A DNA stretch of 53,166 bases from Fibrobacter sp. (GTDB lineage Bacteria; Fibrobacterota; Fibrobacteria; Fibrobacterales; Fibrobacteraceae). A model generated the notes under the pieces. That model had not been told where the DNA came from, searched no databases, and saw only the letters and a program-made list of their open reading frames with translations. The translations under genes and the position numbers were made by a program. Positions 31,151-41,000 of the stretch are shown piece by piece. Positions within the stretch are counted from its first letter, which is position 1. Each line of letters begins with the position of its first letter. The DNA is taken from positions 1-53,166 of the forward strand of contig JAKSIF010000019.1 in NCBI GenBank assembly GCA_024398965.1, given 5' to 3'.

Positions 31151-31476
31151 TGATTATTGCAAACGGGACGATAAGGCCTATCACCGAGACCGGAGGAGGC
31201 TACGACGGAAGCGGGTCACCAATCCCGGCCAGTAGGGTCGAGGGTGAGGAGATCCCTTGCAATATCCAGACGGACACCCATGACCGGAGAGGTGTCAGTG
31301 AGGACGGAACCTACAGCAACCACAGCTACACGATCCTAATAGATCAGCAGCCATGGACAGCCAGACGGATCCGTCTGTATGACAACCGGAAAAACGATAT
31401 CGGAGAATTCCAGATTCAAGACGAGCAGTTCCTGGATTGCGTGGGAGCCATAAAACTTAAAGCGGTAAAACCATAA
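31150..31476 (+). CDS. Head closure protein
   Basis: A 108-aa beta-rich protein (IIANGTIRPITETGGGYDGSGSPIPASRVEGEEIPCNIQ..., YTILIDQQPWTARRIRLYDNRKN). It is the second gene after the capsid gene and shows the beta-barrel pattern expected of a stopper/head-closure protein, with the 'I-LYD---IGEFQIQDEQFLDCV' ending. Assigned by position. Confidence 0.6.
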   Translation: MIIANGTIRPITETGGGYDGSGSPIPASRVEGEEIPCNIQTDTHDRRGVSEDGTYSNHSYTILIDQQPWTARRIRLYDNRKNDIGEFQIQDEQFLDCVGAIKLKAVKP

Positions 31477-31483
31477 ACCGACA

Positions 31484-31927
31484 ATGCCAATCACCTGCAA
31501 CACCAACGGCCGGAAAATCCGGGAGTACCTCGATGAGAAATTCGCGAGGCGAATGGAGGTATGGGCCAATATTCTGGACAGAGCCGGGGAGGAGGCCGTG
31601 AGGGTCGCGAGACTGAACCACAAGTACCTAAACCAGACTGGCAACCTTGCCAGTTCCGTGGGATACGCGATAGTCCACAACGGCCAGGTAATCAAAAAGA
31701 GCACCTTCGAGGTGATAAAGGACGGAGCCGATGGCTCCAAGTTGGGGAGGGATTATCTCGAGCAAGTAATAGCGGAGAACGCACAAGGCCTGGTTTTAAT
31801 AATAGTGGCCGGGATGCCATACGCAGGGTACGTGGAAGCCATGGGGCTCGACGTACTGGACTCAGCCAAGCTCGAGGCGGGAAGAGTAATCGAATTATTC
31901 ACAAAAGCCTTAAAATTAAGCAAATGA
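31484..31927 (+). CDS. Tail completion protein (HK97 gp10-like)
   Basis: A 147-aa protein. The pattern LDEKFARRMEVWANILDRAGEEAVRVARLNHKYLNQTGNLASSVGYAIV is the helix-then-'TGNL--S-----V' signature of HK97 gp10-like minor tail/adaptor proteins. It overlaps the next gene by 4 bp. Confidence 0.7.
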   Translation: MPITCNTNGRKIREYLDEKFARRMEVWANILDRAGEEAVRVARLNHKYLNQTGNLASSVGYAIVHNGQVIKKSTFEVIKDGADGSKLGRDYLEQVIAENAQGLVLIIVAGMPYAGYVEAMGLDVLDSAKLEAGRVIELFTKALKLSK

Positions 31928-32334
31928 TAAAGAGCGAGGAACAGATAGAGCTATTCATTTTTGAAGCACTGAAAGACTTTCTGGAGGACACGATCACCGG
32001 AAAGGTCTATCGGAGCGAGTGCAGGCCACTGGACTCAACCGGGGAGGATGCCGTAATATCGGTCTCGGCAGCTGACGCGGAACAGATCCAGAGGGGCATG
32101 GCAAAAGTGAACATCTACGTCAATGACACCGACAACGGCACTGGAAGCCTGGTACCATCCAAGGGAAAGACAACGGCACTCAGTACAATGGATGCTTACA
32201 TTGTAGAGATTTTAAACAGCAAGGACGCGGAGTACAACTGGAGGCTCGAGAAGGCAACCAGGACGATGAAATCCCAGTACGGGAATCAGCACTTTGTCTC
32301 CGTCAGCCTTGAATTCAAAAGAACAACATTCTAA
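31924..32334 (+). CDS. Tail terminator-like protein
   Basis: A 136-aa protein from the ATG at 31924; an in-frame reading from 31561 is mostly a shadow of the previous gene. The alpha-helical start, then CRPLDSTGEDAVISVSAADAEQIQRGMAKVNIYVNDTDNG and the closing strand HFVSVSLEFKRTTF fit a tail terminator located just before the tail tube gene. Assigned mainly by position. Confidence 0.58.
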   Translation: MIKSEEQIELFIFEALKDFLEDTITGKVYRSECRPLDSTGEDAVISVSAADAEQIQRGMAKVNIYVNDTDNGTGSLVPSKGKTTALSTMDAYIVEILNSKDAEYNWRLEKATRTMKSQYGNQHFVSVSLEFKRTTF

Positions 32335-32345
32335 AACATTTAAAT

Positions 32346-32873
32346 ATGGCAGAGAATAAAATCATCATGGCCTGGAGCGAGTGCGAGATTGAGATCGGAG
32401 AGACCACATCCGACAACTCATTTCCTACCTCAATGGAGAGCATCGGAGTAATTACAGACAACTCGACTACTCTGGAGAACACCGATGGCCAGGTCTTGGA
32501 GTCACGCAAGAGCGGTGGCGGTCTGGTTGCACGTGAGCAGAACGAGGGAGGCTTTGCTTTGAACACACGCGTCACAGAGCCTACATTCGAGCTGCTGAAG
32601 AAGCTCGGCCTGGCAGAGGACGGAACATCAGCAGACGAACTGGACGTTACAACCCACATCGTACAAAAGCAGTTCGCATTCAAGGTAACACCGAAGAATG
32701 TTGGTGCAGTCGGCATCAAGGCTCCAGTGTGCAACGTGACATACAAGCCAGGATTCAGCGACCAGGAAGGTAACTACGGAGAGCTGCGCTTTGAGATCCT
32801 GCAGCACAAGAATTCAACAGGCAAGAAAAAGTGGTACACCCGCTTCAAGAAGAAGGCACCATCGGAATCATAA
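32346..32873 (+). CDS. Major tail tube protein
   Basis: A 175-aa protein (MAWSECEIEIGETTSDNSFPTSMESIGVITDNSTTLENTDGQVLESRKSGGGLVAREQNEGGFAL...), beta-rich with regular codon use like the major capsid gene, pointing to high expression. Its position before the chaperones and tape measure marks it as the tail tube subunit of a non-contractile tail. Confidence 0.7.
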   Translation: MAENKIIMAWSECEIEIGETTSDNSFPTSMESIGVITDNSTTLENTDGQVLESRKSGGGLVAREQNEGGFALNTRVTEPTFELLKKLGLAEDGTSADELDVTTHIVQKQFAFKVTPKNVGAVGIKAPVCNVTYKPGFSDQEGNYGELRFEILQHKNSTGKKKWYTRFKKKAPSES

Positions 32874-32906
32874 GTGGCACTTCGTCATGATTTTATAAAG
32901 TTGGGA

Positions 32907-32968
32907 CGTGCAGTAGCTCAGTGGCCAGAGCGCAACAGAGGTCGCGGGTTCGAATCCCGCCTGCACTA
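32907..32968 (+). other. tRNA-like element lacking its anticodon arm
   Basis: The element has acceptor pairing GTGCAG (32908-32913)/CTGCAC (32961-32966), a perfect D-stem GCTC/GAGC with loop AGTGGCCA, and a perfect T-stem GCGGG/CCCGC with loop TTCGAAT. Between D- and T-stems there are only 12 nt (GCAACAGAGGTC) where about 23 are expected, so the anticodon arm is missing. All remaining stems are intact. It is either a recently deleted tRNA or a deliberate tRNA mimic. It sits in the tail operon between tail tube and chaperone genes. Confidence 0.7.
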
Positions 32969-32983
32969 CATAGTTAATGAGAT

Positions 32984-33499
32984 ATGAAAAAGACAGAGCA
33001 GAGGACAGCAGATACGATTCTCCAAAGGGAGAAGACCATCACGATAGCGGGAACCGAGTACACGGCCTGCGCACCGACCCCGGCTACACTCATCATGGTC
33101 AGCGAGCTCGTGGCAGATCTGCCACCGATTGAGAGTAACGGACTTACAATTTTAAGGGAGACACTGAGAACCGCCAGGGATTGCAAGGTCATAGGCAAGA
33201 TAGCCGCTACCTTGATTCTTGGCGCGAAACGTATAAAGGAGAACCGCCAGGTGGAGGTTGGCCGTAAGCGGGCACACTGGTATTCATGGAGGCGGGACGT
33301 TCCGGTAACTGAAAGCGAGCTCGATCACCTGGCCGAAACAATCCTGGAGGAGCTCACCATGGAGCAGATACGCAGCCTTCTCCAGGAGAGACTGGGCGAC
33401 ATGCAGGTGGCCGATTTTTTCGCAGTTACCACTTTCCTACGCGCTGCGTCAATAACAAGACCAACCCGGGAGCCAGAAGCGACAGCATCTGGGCAATGA
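32984..33499 (+). CDS. Tail assembly chaperone
   Basis: A 171-aa helical protein placed between the tail tube and tape measure genes, the position of G-type tail chaperones. It has the compact domain KTITIAGTEYTACAPTPATLIMVSELVADLPPIE and a helical C-terminal region ending in a flexible tail. Its stop overlaps the start of the 33496 ORF by 4 bp, so the second chaperone is made by coupling rather than by an evident slippery-site frameshift. Confidence 0.6.
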   Translation: MKKTEQRTADTILQREKTITIAGTEYTACAPTPATLIMVSELVADLPPIESNGLTILRETLRTARDCKVIGKIAATLILGAKRIKENRQVEVGRKRAHWYSWRRDVPVTESELDHLAETILEELTMEQIRSLLQERLGDMQVADFFAVTTFLRAASITRPTREPEATASGQ

Positions 33500-33708
33500 T
33501 AATATGTTGGTCGAAGAACCTGGGACTCACGATTGAGCAGGTCTTATACGACTATTCATTTGCAAACCTTACCCTCTATTCGAGCGCACTGCCTCAGTAC
33601 GGGGACGGGGAGGGAGAAAAAGGAAAGTGGAACAAGGATGAGCACCCGGAGCTCGACGCAAACAACCCGGATAACTTCAAGGACTTAGACATAGAGGAGG
33701 AAGAATAA
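33496..33708 (+). CDS. Second tail assembly chaperone (GT-like)
   Basis: A 70-aa protein (MIICWSKNLGLTIEQVLYDYSFANLTLYSSALPQYG...) ending in a very acidic tail (DLDIEEEE). The short helical domain fits the small second chaperone that contacts the tape measure. It begins in the stop codon of the first chaperone gene and ends 2 bp before the tape measure gene. Confidence 0.58.
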   Translation: MIICWSKNLGLTIEQVLYDYSFANLTLYSSALPQYGDGEGEKGKWNKDEHPELDANNPDNFKDLDIEEEE

Positions 33709-33710
33709 AG

Positions 33711-36700
33711 ATGGCAGAGGAGACACCAGTAAAATACACCATTACCATAGACGACCCCAACGTCGAGGAGAAGACAAAGAAGGTCATCAAGGCATTCGAC
33801 GAAATCGGAGAAGCTGCGGCAAAGGCCGGAAGCAAGGTCGATGAGACAGCCGAAAAGATTAAGCAGACCGGAATCGCTCTCGATGAGACAGCCGGAAAGA
33901 TGGAGAGCACGAGCCAGAGAATGGCCGACTCCATGTTCAGTGTGAACTCGACACTCGAGGACAACACCCAGAAGATGCGTGAGAACCGGGAAGCTGCAAG
34001 CCAGGTCGTCACGGCAAATGAGGAGATGGCAGGTGCGGAGGAGAAGCACGAGTCAATCATCTACAAGCTCTGCGGTGGCCAGGAGAAATACAAGGCTATC
34101 CTGGATGCAATGCCTCCAGGAATGAGAATGTTCATAACGGAGATGACCGGAATGGTCAATGCGTCGAAGGCCTTCATCGCAACACCACTGGGTGCAATCC
34201 TTGCCGCTCTTATCCTGGCTTTTGAGGCAATCAGCACGTGGCTGCATAACGACAGCGAGGCCCTGGAGGATTTCGCTGCAATCACCGGGCGCGTGTCCGG
34301 TCTTCTTTCCGGACTCAAGCAGGTGGCAATGGACATCGGCAAGGCTTTGTTCTATGCATTCAGCGAGCCGAAGAAGGCCCTGGAATCACTGAAGCAGGCA
34401 CTCCTGGGTTTCAGCGACATAAAGAACATCATCCCTGCGACTTCCGATCTGTCAGTGCAGGAGGCAAAACTGCGTAAGGACAGAAACAAATGGAAAGTCG
34501 ACGAAGCAAAGTATGACAGCCAGATAGCTGAGCTGCGCGTGAAGATGAGCGACGCGTCACAGAAGGCGGCAGACCGGGCAAAGGCTGCAGCAGATGCAGA
34601 GGAACTGATCAAGAAGAAATACGAAACACGAGTGGAACTTGCCGAGAGGGAGTACCAGATCGTGAAGAAGCGAAACTCGCTGACTACATCGAGCCAGGAA
34701 GACCTGGAACATGAGGCAGACCTTGAGGCAGCGGTAGAGAGGGAGCGGGCAGCTATGAACCGCGAGCTAAATATGTTCGTGCGAAGGAACTCGAGCCTGG
34801 AACAGCAGATGCAGAAGGCAAACGAGACAATGGCAAAGGGAGAGAATGCCCTTGCCATGAAGATGCTGAACTCTGCAAACAAGCGGGCAAGCCAGGTGCG
34901 AGAGCTCGAGATGATGGTGGCCCAGGCCAGGATTGACGCGATGGATGACGGGGCCGAGAAAACAATAAGGCAGATGGAACTCGATGAGCGGCAGATGCTG
35001 AACAAGGCAGAGCAGATGAAGCAGAGCTACCTGCAGCAGAAGATCCAGGACGCGAAGGCAGAGTTTGATGCCGACACCAGGAACAAGGGCCGCGTGTTCG
35101 ATCCGGAGAGCATCAAGCTGACGGAGGAGGAGGTGGCCATGTTCGATGAATACCTGCAGAAGATCCGTGAGAAATCGGCAAAGCAGCAGGCCGACCTCTT
35201 CGAGATGGAGGTAAAGGACATGAACGACTATCTGGCAAAGTTCGGGGACTACCAGGAGCAGAGACTCGCAATCACAAACAGATATGCGGAGCAGCGGGCA
35301 AAGGCCGAGAACGAGTGGCAGAGGAAGACTGCTGACTCGGAGGAGGCAGATGCGCTGCGGGCACTTGATGACAAGTTCGGAAAGACAACCAGGGCGATGG
35401 CTGACCTCTTCGCGGACTCATCACAGAAATCCGTCATGGCAATCCAGGAGATCATCAGCAAGTACGAGCAGCTGATCACAATGATGGAGAGCGGAAACAT
35501 TGACCGGGACAAGCTGAAGGGCCTGGGATTCAGCGACGATGACATCGCGAAGATCCAGAAGGGCGAGATTAAGCTGAAAGACCTGTCCGACCAGTTGAAG
35601 GAGCTGAAGGGCGAGCTCGCAGACAGATCCCCATGGCAGTCATTCATGCGCAACGTGAATGAGGGAATCAAGAAACTGGGATCCGGAGAGAAGGGAGGAC
35701 TTGGCCAGGGAGTCTACCAGATTACAAAGTCAATCCAGGACTTCATGCCTGCGCTAAAGGAATTCGGAAGCGAGATAGCAAACATCTTCGGAGCCGATGA
35801 CTCTGCCATTTCCGGGATCACGGACGGACTGGGAGGCCTCATGACAGCAGGCCAGGGAGTGGGCCAGATAATGAGCGGTGATATCGTGGGCGGTGCCATG
35901 GCAGCGGTGCAGGGCATCAGCCAGGTGGTCAGTGCACTCGACGGATTGTTCGGGGCCGACTACAGCCAGTACAACAAGATGAAGGAGCAGTACGATCTGC
36001 TGTCCGGAGTCTGGGACGACTTGATAGCGAAGAAGAAGGAATACATCGCTGAGAGCTACGGAATGGAGGCTGCGGCCGTGGAGAAGGAGGCAGAGGACAT
36101 CCTAAAGAAGAAACTGGCAGACAACTACGAGCTGATAAAGACACTGGCAGGAAGCGGTGCGTCAATAGGAAGCCACAGCCTGGGCTACAGAATCAATAAG
36201 AACATGAGCGATGCGGACTGGAGGAATCTGTCATCAGTCGCAGGAGCCAGGATAAACCAGTTCGGGGACATTCTCAGCCTAAAGCCGGAGCAGATAGCCA
36301 AGGCACTCGAGAGCGACAAGTTCGTGTCCGTCTTGAATTCCGTTAATTCCGACTTCTTGACTTACCTCCAGAACATAGCGGACTACCGGGAGGAACTGGA
36401 AGAGCTCCAGGACAGCCTAAACGAGCAGCTGACTAATACGAGCTTCGATAGCGTGTACGACGGATTCGTCAGCACACTGATGGACTTAAGGAAGCCTGCG
36501 GAGGATTTCGCTGACGACATAAGCGAGAAATTCGCATCGGCCATACTCAGCCAACAGATGGGAAAGCAGTACAAGGACAAGCTGAACGAGTGGTACCGGA
36601 ACTTCGCGAAGGACATGAACGACGGGCAGCTGACAGAGGCCGAGATGACTGCACTGCGCCAGGAATACATGAACATGGTCAACGCAGCACTGGAGGAGCG

Positions 36701-37013
36701 GGACAGAATCGCAGAGATCACCGGATACAAGGCAAGCCAGATGGACGAATACACACAGAGCGCAAGCAAGGGCGGCTACAGCTCGATGAACCAGGAGACC
36801 GGAGACGAGCTCCTGGGCCGCGAGACAGCACAGCAGATAGCCCTGGAGGATATCCAGGAGAAGACAGCGGGCATAGCCATGAATCTGGAGCAGATGCGAG
36901 GACTTGCAGTCATGCAGGTGGAGCACCTGGCAAACATCGAGAAGAACACCAACGAGCTGTACCAGATCAACGAGAGACTGGGCAGGATCGAGGATAACAC
37001 ATCAAGACTATGA
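33711..37013 (+). CDS. Tape measure protein
   Basis: An 1100-aa protein, the longest but one in the prophage. The N-terminal third is coiled coil with a hydrophobic stretch (MRMFITEMTGMVNASKAFIATPLGAILAALILAFEAI), then very long charged coiled coils, and a second hydrophobic, Gly-rich membrane-like region (FGADDSAISGITDGLGGLMTAGQGVGQIMSGDIVGGAM) near residue 700. This is the tape measure layout. At ~1.5 angstrom per residue it predicts a tail of about 165 nm. It is ejected ahead of the DNA and may form a channel in the host membrane. Confidence 0.9.
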   Translation: MAEETPVKYTITIDDPNVEEKTKKVIKAFDEIGEAAAKAGSKVDETAEKIKQTGIALDETAGKMESTSQRMADSMFSVNSTLEDNTQKMRENREAASQVVTANEEMAGAEEKHESIIYKLCGGQEKYKAILDAMPPGMRMFITEMTGMVNASKAFIATPLGAILAALILAFEAISTWLHNDSEALEDFAAITGRVSGLLSGLKQVAMDIGKALFYAFSEPKKALESLKQALLGFSDIKNIIPATSDLSVQEAKLRKDRNKWKVDEAKYDSQIAELRVKMSDASQKAADRAKAAADAEELIKKKYETRVELAEREYQIVKKRNSLTTSSQEDLEHEADLEAAVERERAAMNRELNMFVRRNSSLEQQMQKANETMAKGENALAMKMLNSANKRASQVRELEMMVAQARIDAMDDGAEKTIRQMELDERQMLNKAEQMKQSYLQQKIQDAKAEFDADTRNKGRVFDPESIKLTEEEVAMFDEYLQKIREKSAKQQADLFEMEVKDMNDYLAKFGDYQEQRLAITNRYAEQRAKAENEWQRKTADSEEADALRALDDKFGKTTRAMADLFADSSQKSVMAIQEIISKYEQLITMMESGNIDRDKLKGLGFSDDDIAKIQKGEIKLKDLSDQLKELKGELADRSPWQSFMRNVNEGIKKLGSGEKGGLGQGVYQITKSIQDFMPALKEFGSEIANIFGADDSAISGITDGLGGLMTAGQGVGQIMSGDIVGGAMAAVQGISQVVSALDGLFGADYSQYNKMKEQYDLLSGVWDDLIAKKKEYIAESYGMEAAAVEKEAEDILKKKLADNYELIKTLAGSGASIGSHSLGYRINKNMSDADWRNLSSVAGARINQFGDILSLKPEQIAKALESDKFVSVLNSVNSDFLTYLQNIADYREELEELQDSLNEQLTNTSFDSVYDGFVSTLMDLRKPAEDFADDISEKFASAILSQQMGKQYKDKLNEWYRNFAKDMNDGQLTEAEMTALRQEYMNMVNAALEERDRIAEITGYKASQMDEYTQSASKGGYSSMNQETGDELLGRETAQQIALEDIQEKTAGIAMNLEQMRGLAVMQVEHLANIEKNTNELYQINERLGRIEDNTSRL

Positions 37014-37423
37014 AAGGGGATTTATTTATAAACGGGGTGGACGCATACACCACATACGGCCTGGGAATCAGCGAGGCGGCAATATCCGCGCTCATCTGTC
37101 CCCCGGCAAACAAGGAACTGATAAGGAACGAGTCGAGACTTACACCGGGAGCGCAGTACATCGTAGGGGCGCAGGTACCGGACGAGAGGCAGCTCACACT
37201 CGAGGCCTACATCAAGGCAGACAACATAACTGCCATGTACACGGCACTGAACACCCTCTACAATTCGGTCTTCAAGGCCGGGCTCTTCACACTGAAGACA
37301 AGCGACCTGCCAGACGTTACGTTCAAGCTGAAGTACAACAATTTCCGTCAGTTTACAGAATTCAACGGGAGACTTGCAAACTTTATTCTAAATGTTACAG
37401 AACCAGATCCAACTGACAGATAA
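37010..37423 (+). CDS. Distal tail protein-like
   Basis: A 137-aa protein (DLFINGVDAYTTYGLGISEAAISALICPP..., LTLEAYIKADNITAMYTALNTLYNSVFKAGLFTLKT) overlapping the tape measure stop by 4 bp. A short beta-rich protein between the tape measure and the large tail-tip protein is normally the distal tail (Dit) hub, and the 'INGVDAYTTYG' start resembles Dit openings. Confidence 0.65.
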   Translation: MKGDLFINGVDAYTTYGLGISEAAISALICPPANKELIRNESRLTPGAQYIVGAQVPDERQLTLEAYIKADNITAMYTALNTLYNSVFKAGLFTLKTSDLPDVTFKLKYNNFRQFTEFNGRLANFILNVTEPDPTDR

Positions 37424-37426
37424 GGC

Positions 37427-40400
37427 ATGATTAAGATTTACAACATTTCGGGCAATGTCATCAAGCAGTTCGACAATGTGCCAATCGGCAGCACCAGGAA
37501 GGCAGAGCTGATGAAGGAGGACTTCGTAACCATTCCGTTCTCAGCACTGGAATACCAGGAGTTCAAGAAGGGCAGCTACGCGACTATCGACGGAGTGCGC
37601 TTTGAGGTTACTGACAACTACAAGCCTACCTGGAACGGAAGAACCGGAGGATACGACTACAGCCTGCGCCTCGATGCATGGTATTTCCAGGCAAAGGGAA
37701 TCATCACCAAGCTGCAGCCTGCGAGCGGAAACTGCGAGGTGGCATTCAAGATGACCACCACACTCCAGAGGCAGGCGAGCATCATCGTGGCAAACTTTGC
37801 AGCGGCAGGAATGGGAACCATAACCTGCTCGGTCGATGACAGCGTGAAGGACGCGGGAACTTCAAAGTTCCTGGAATACAACGCAACCGGACTGATTGAC
37901 GCAATCACGATGATTGCAGAGGCATGGAACTGCGAATGGTGGTTTGAAGGCAGTGTCCTGCATTTCGGAAAGTGCGAGAGCGGAACGGCAGAGAACCTGG
38001 TGGTCGGTGGAAACGTCTCGGACTACAGACCTGGCGGCTCCTCAAAGTCAGCGACAACCAGGCTGATAGCATTCGGCAGCACCAGGAACCTGCCCAAGAG
38101 CTACCGGAACAACGGAAGCCCGGTGCAGGATGGAGTCATCCAGAAAAGGCTGATGATGCCATCGGACACACCATACCTGGACAAGGTGGCGGGACTGAAT
38201 CCGAAGGAGATTGTCGAGGAGGTCGTTATCTTCGACGGAATCTACCCGAGATTCACATCAGCCGTTAGCAGTGTGGAGACATACACACCGGAGGTCGGGG
38301 AAGGCGAGGAGCAGAAGACATACTACCGGATCAGCACAAACGATTTCACATTCAGCGATGACTTCATCCTTCCGGGAGAGACACTGCGCGTGGAATTCAC
38401 GAGCGGCCCGCTTTCCGGCTTTACATTTGAGGCCCGATTCAATCCGAAGAACGTGGATCCGTCGGATGACGGGTACCAGATGTTCGAGATTATCGTAAAC
38501 CAGGACTACGGAATCGAGCTGCCAAACGGGAGCCTGCACCCGGCACCAGGTAACAGCTTTATCCTAACCGGATGGGACTCTACCAGGATCGAAGACCTCG
38601 GCCTGGTTGCAAATGCAGAGAATGAGCTGAAGCAGTGCGCCCAGAGCTACATGGCAAACATGGATGAGGACGGGGTGAGCAGCAGCATAACGATGAAGAG
38701 CATCGCAGATGGCTCTAACATCTTCCCGATAGGACGAAAGGTTACAATAAAGAATGGAGAAGAGTCCAGGGCTTCCAGGGTCGTCGGATTCACAATCAAA
38801 CTGGACATACCGGGAGACTCACCAACATACACCATAGGCAACTCGCCAAAGTACAGCACAATGGCCGACCTCCGCAAGGAGATCAAAAAGGGTGGCCTTG
38901 AGACTGCAGCAAGCATCAACGAATTGCAGAACAAGAGCTCAAAGGTCGATCTTTCAGCATATAAGACATGGGCAGAGACAACGGCCAAGCTCGGAATGAC
39001 AGAAATCAATGGTGGATACATTCTGTCAAAAATGATAGCACTGACAGATACCGGGGACAACATCATGGCCGGAATGAACGGACTCTACAATGAATCGGCA
39101 GAGGGAGGTGGAGCAGCAGCCTGGTACGGAGGAGCCATGGACTCGGCAAAGACACTCTTCCGATTTGACGGATCCGGATTTGTTGCAAACGGCAACATTT
39201 CATGGAACAGCAACGGCCAGGTAACACTATCCGAAACTGCAAAAATCCTCGGTACCAACGTAACCATGAAGAACGTGGCCGACATGACCGATCTATGGGA
39301 GAAGGTGAACATAGGAACTGCTTCAAGTCCTATATGGGCGGTAAAGTCAAAATACCATGTAGTCAGCGAGGGAGAACTTGTAGGATATTACAACGGAGAA
39401 GGACTGAATATCGGTGGTGGAGGCGGTGATGGAGCATCATCAATCAAGTACGGCTCTCAAATCTTCAATTCGGTTGATGGTGTAATCGACATCAGCCAAA
39501 TAAACATTTCTGGCGGTGTTTCTTCTTGGAACGACTTGACCGATAAGCCAACTTGGATTGGAGCGTCTAAACCATCATACAACTTTAGCGAGATAGGTGC
39601 TAAGCCTACAACCATATCGGGCTACGGAATAACTGATGCAATAACAACTGGAAATATTGGCTCACAAAGTGTCATGTATGCACACGGAACGAGGGATAAA
39701 GACCATCCATCAACAAATACAAGATATACTACAGCCAACAACAACTTTGCTGATGGTGCTTTGCATTATTATTTGGCTACATCATCAATGACAACTGGAA
39801 AACCTACACAAGGCGATAGCCAAATTATACATTGTAGTTGGGATAATGGCAAGTGGGAATCACAATTAGCCGTTAAAGATGGTGGGAGAGGATTGCAAAC
39901 AAGACACCTATCTTACAATGGTTGGAGTGATTGGCAGACCGTAGCATATATAGATGATAACGTGACAAGTGCCACCAAACTCCAAACCGCACGTTCATTA
40001 TGGGGCAATAGTTTTGATGGTTCTTCAAACATTGGAGGCTCATTAATTCCGATTGCTGATAACACTCATCAAATTGGAACAAATAATGCAAGATGGACAT
40101 TAGGATATTTTGGATGGGTAGGAGGTGCTACTAATAATTCCTTTAATTTGGGAGCGAATAACAGCACACACATGACATTTACCACAAGTGGTAATGTAGG
40201 TATAGGAACAACATCACCTTCCACTAAACTACACGTTTATGGAACTACTACTACTTATGCTGTGAGTTTACGCAGAACAACTAATACTTCATTATCTGCT
40301 GCTGGATGGTATAAGATTGGTAGAATGGTTTATGCTTCTGTATATGGAAATGGTGCTATTATCTACATTAATAGAGCTTACAGTGTTGTTAATAATGAAA

Positions 40401-40999
40401 GTTATGTTGTTTCAGTAAACGACACACACGATGCAAAAGGTGCTATTACACAAATTAGTGGTGCTGCCAATTCAAGACTGATAGAAAAGGTTGCAATAGT
40501 TCCACACGCAAGCGATGTTGGTGGTGATGTCTATATCTATTATAAAGGAGGTTCTGATAATAGTGTATCTATTAGTGCTGTAGGACAAATTGATTTACAA
40601 ACCCCTACATTAACATCAATAACACCTAAATACTCTATTAGTTTAGTAGATGGTGCAAGTGTTTACGGAAATATCCTTGTAACTGGCGAGTCCACAGCCT
40701 ACTCCGATGCCAGACTGAAAACCGACATCAAGGATTTGGATTTCCGTGGCGCATTGATGCCAAAGTCATTCGTTAAGGACGGCAAGCAGAGCATCGGCTT
40801 TATTGCGCAAGAGGTAAGAAAACTATATCCCGAATTGGTGCATGGCGAGGAAACCGAGGATAGTTACTTGTCACTGAACTACGGAGCAATCACGGCTGTT
40901 CTTGCTTGCCAAACAAATAAGCATGACAAGCAAATAGAGATGCTTAAGAAGCGAGTCAGTAAGTTAGAGAATGAGGTAAAACTTTTAAAGGCAAGTTAA
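37427..40999 (+). CDS. Tail tip/fibre protein with S74 chaperone
   Basis: An 1190-aa modular protein. The first ~500 residues (FDNVPIGSTRKAELMKEDFVTIPFSALEYQEFKKGSYATIDG..., then hub-like beta domains) resemble Tal-type tail-hub proteins of Bacteroidota phages. From about residue 665 (GGGGDGASSIKYGSQIF) the DNA becomes AT-rich and encodes fibre-like repeats and an adhesion region. The end is a peptidase_S74 intramolecular chaperone with S1093 and K1098 in SDARLKTDI; self-cleavage there would remove ~98 residues after trimerisation. It is the main candidate receptor-binding protein. Confidence 0.82.
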   Translation: MIKIYNISGNVIKQFDNVPIGSTRKAELMKEDFVTIPFSALEYQEFKKGSYATIDGVRFEVTDNYKPTWNGRTGGYDYSLRLDAWYFQAKGIITKLQPASGNCEVAFKMTTTLQRQASIIVANFAAAGMGTITCSVDDSVKDAGTSKFLEYNATGLIDAITMIAEAWNCEWWFEGSVLHFGKCESGTAENLVVGGNVSDYRPGGSSKSATTRLIAFGSTRNLPKSYRNNGSPVQDGVIQKRLMMPSDTPYLDKVAGLNPKEIVEEVVIFDGIYPRFTSAVSSVETYTPEVGEGEEQKTYYRISTNDFTFSDDFILPGETLRVEFTSGPLSGFTFEARFNPKNVDPSDDGYQMFEIIVNQDYGIELPNGSLHPAPGNSFILTGWDSTRIEDLGLVANAENELKQCAQSYMANMDEDGVSSSITMKSIADGSNIFPIGRKVTIKNGEESRASRVVGFTIKLDIPGDSPTYTIGNSPKYSTMADLRKEIKKGGLETAASINELQNKSSKVDLSAYKTWAETTAKLGMTEINGGYILSKMIALTDTGDNIMAGMNGLYNESAEGGGAAAWYGGAMDSAKTLFRFDGSGFVANGNISWNSNGQVTLSETAKILGTNVTMKNVADMTDLWEKVNIGTASSPIWAVKSKYHVVSEGELVGYYNGEGLNIGGGGGDGASSIKYGSQIFNSVDGVIDISQINISGGVSSWNDLTDKPTWIGASKPSYNFSEIGAKPTTISGYGITDAITTGNIGSQSVMYAHGTRDKDHPSTNTRYTTANNNFADGALHYYLATSSMTTGKPTQGDSQIIHCSWDNGKWESQLAVKDGGRGLQTRHLSYNGWSDWQTVAYIDDNVTSATKLQTARSLWGNSFDGSSNIGGSLIPIADNTHQIGTNNARWTLGYFGWVGGATNNSFNLGANNSTHMTFTTSGNVGIGTTSPSTKLHVYGTTTTYAVSLRRTTNTSLSAAGWYKIGRMVYASVYGNGAIIYINRAYSVVNNESYVVSVNDTHDAKGAITQISGAANSRLIEKVAIVPHASDVGGDVYIYYKGGSDNSVSISAVGQIDLQTPTLTSITPKYSISLVDGASVYGNILVTGESTAYSDARLKTDIKDLDFRGALMPKSFVKDGKQSIGFIAQEVRKLYPELVHGEETEDSYLSLNYGAITAVLACQTNKHDKQIEMLKKRVSKLENEVKLLKAS

Positions 41000-41000
41000 T

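Noticed and set aside
31561..31923. Extended in-frame start for the tail terminator-like gene
   Set aside because: This part is an Arg/Gly/Ser-rich shadow of the tail completion gene; the ATG at 31924 has the usual 4-bp overlap.
33400..33510. Programmed frameshift between the two tail chaperones
   Set aside because: No slippery heptamer is seen, and the second gene has its own ATG in an ATGA overlap.
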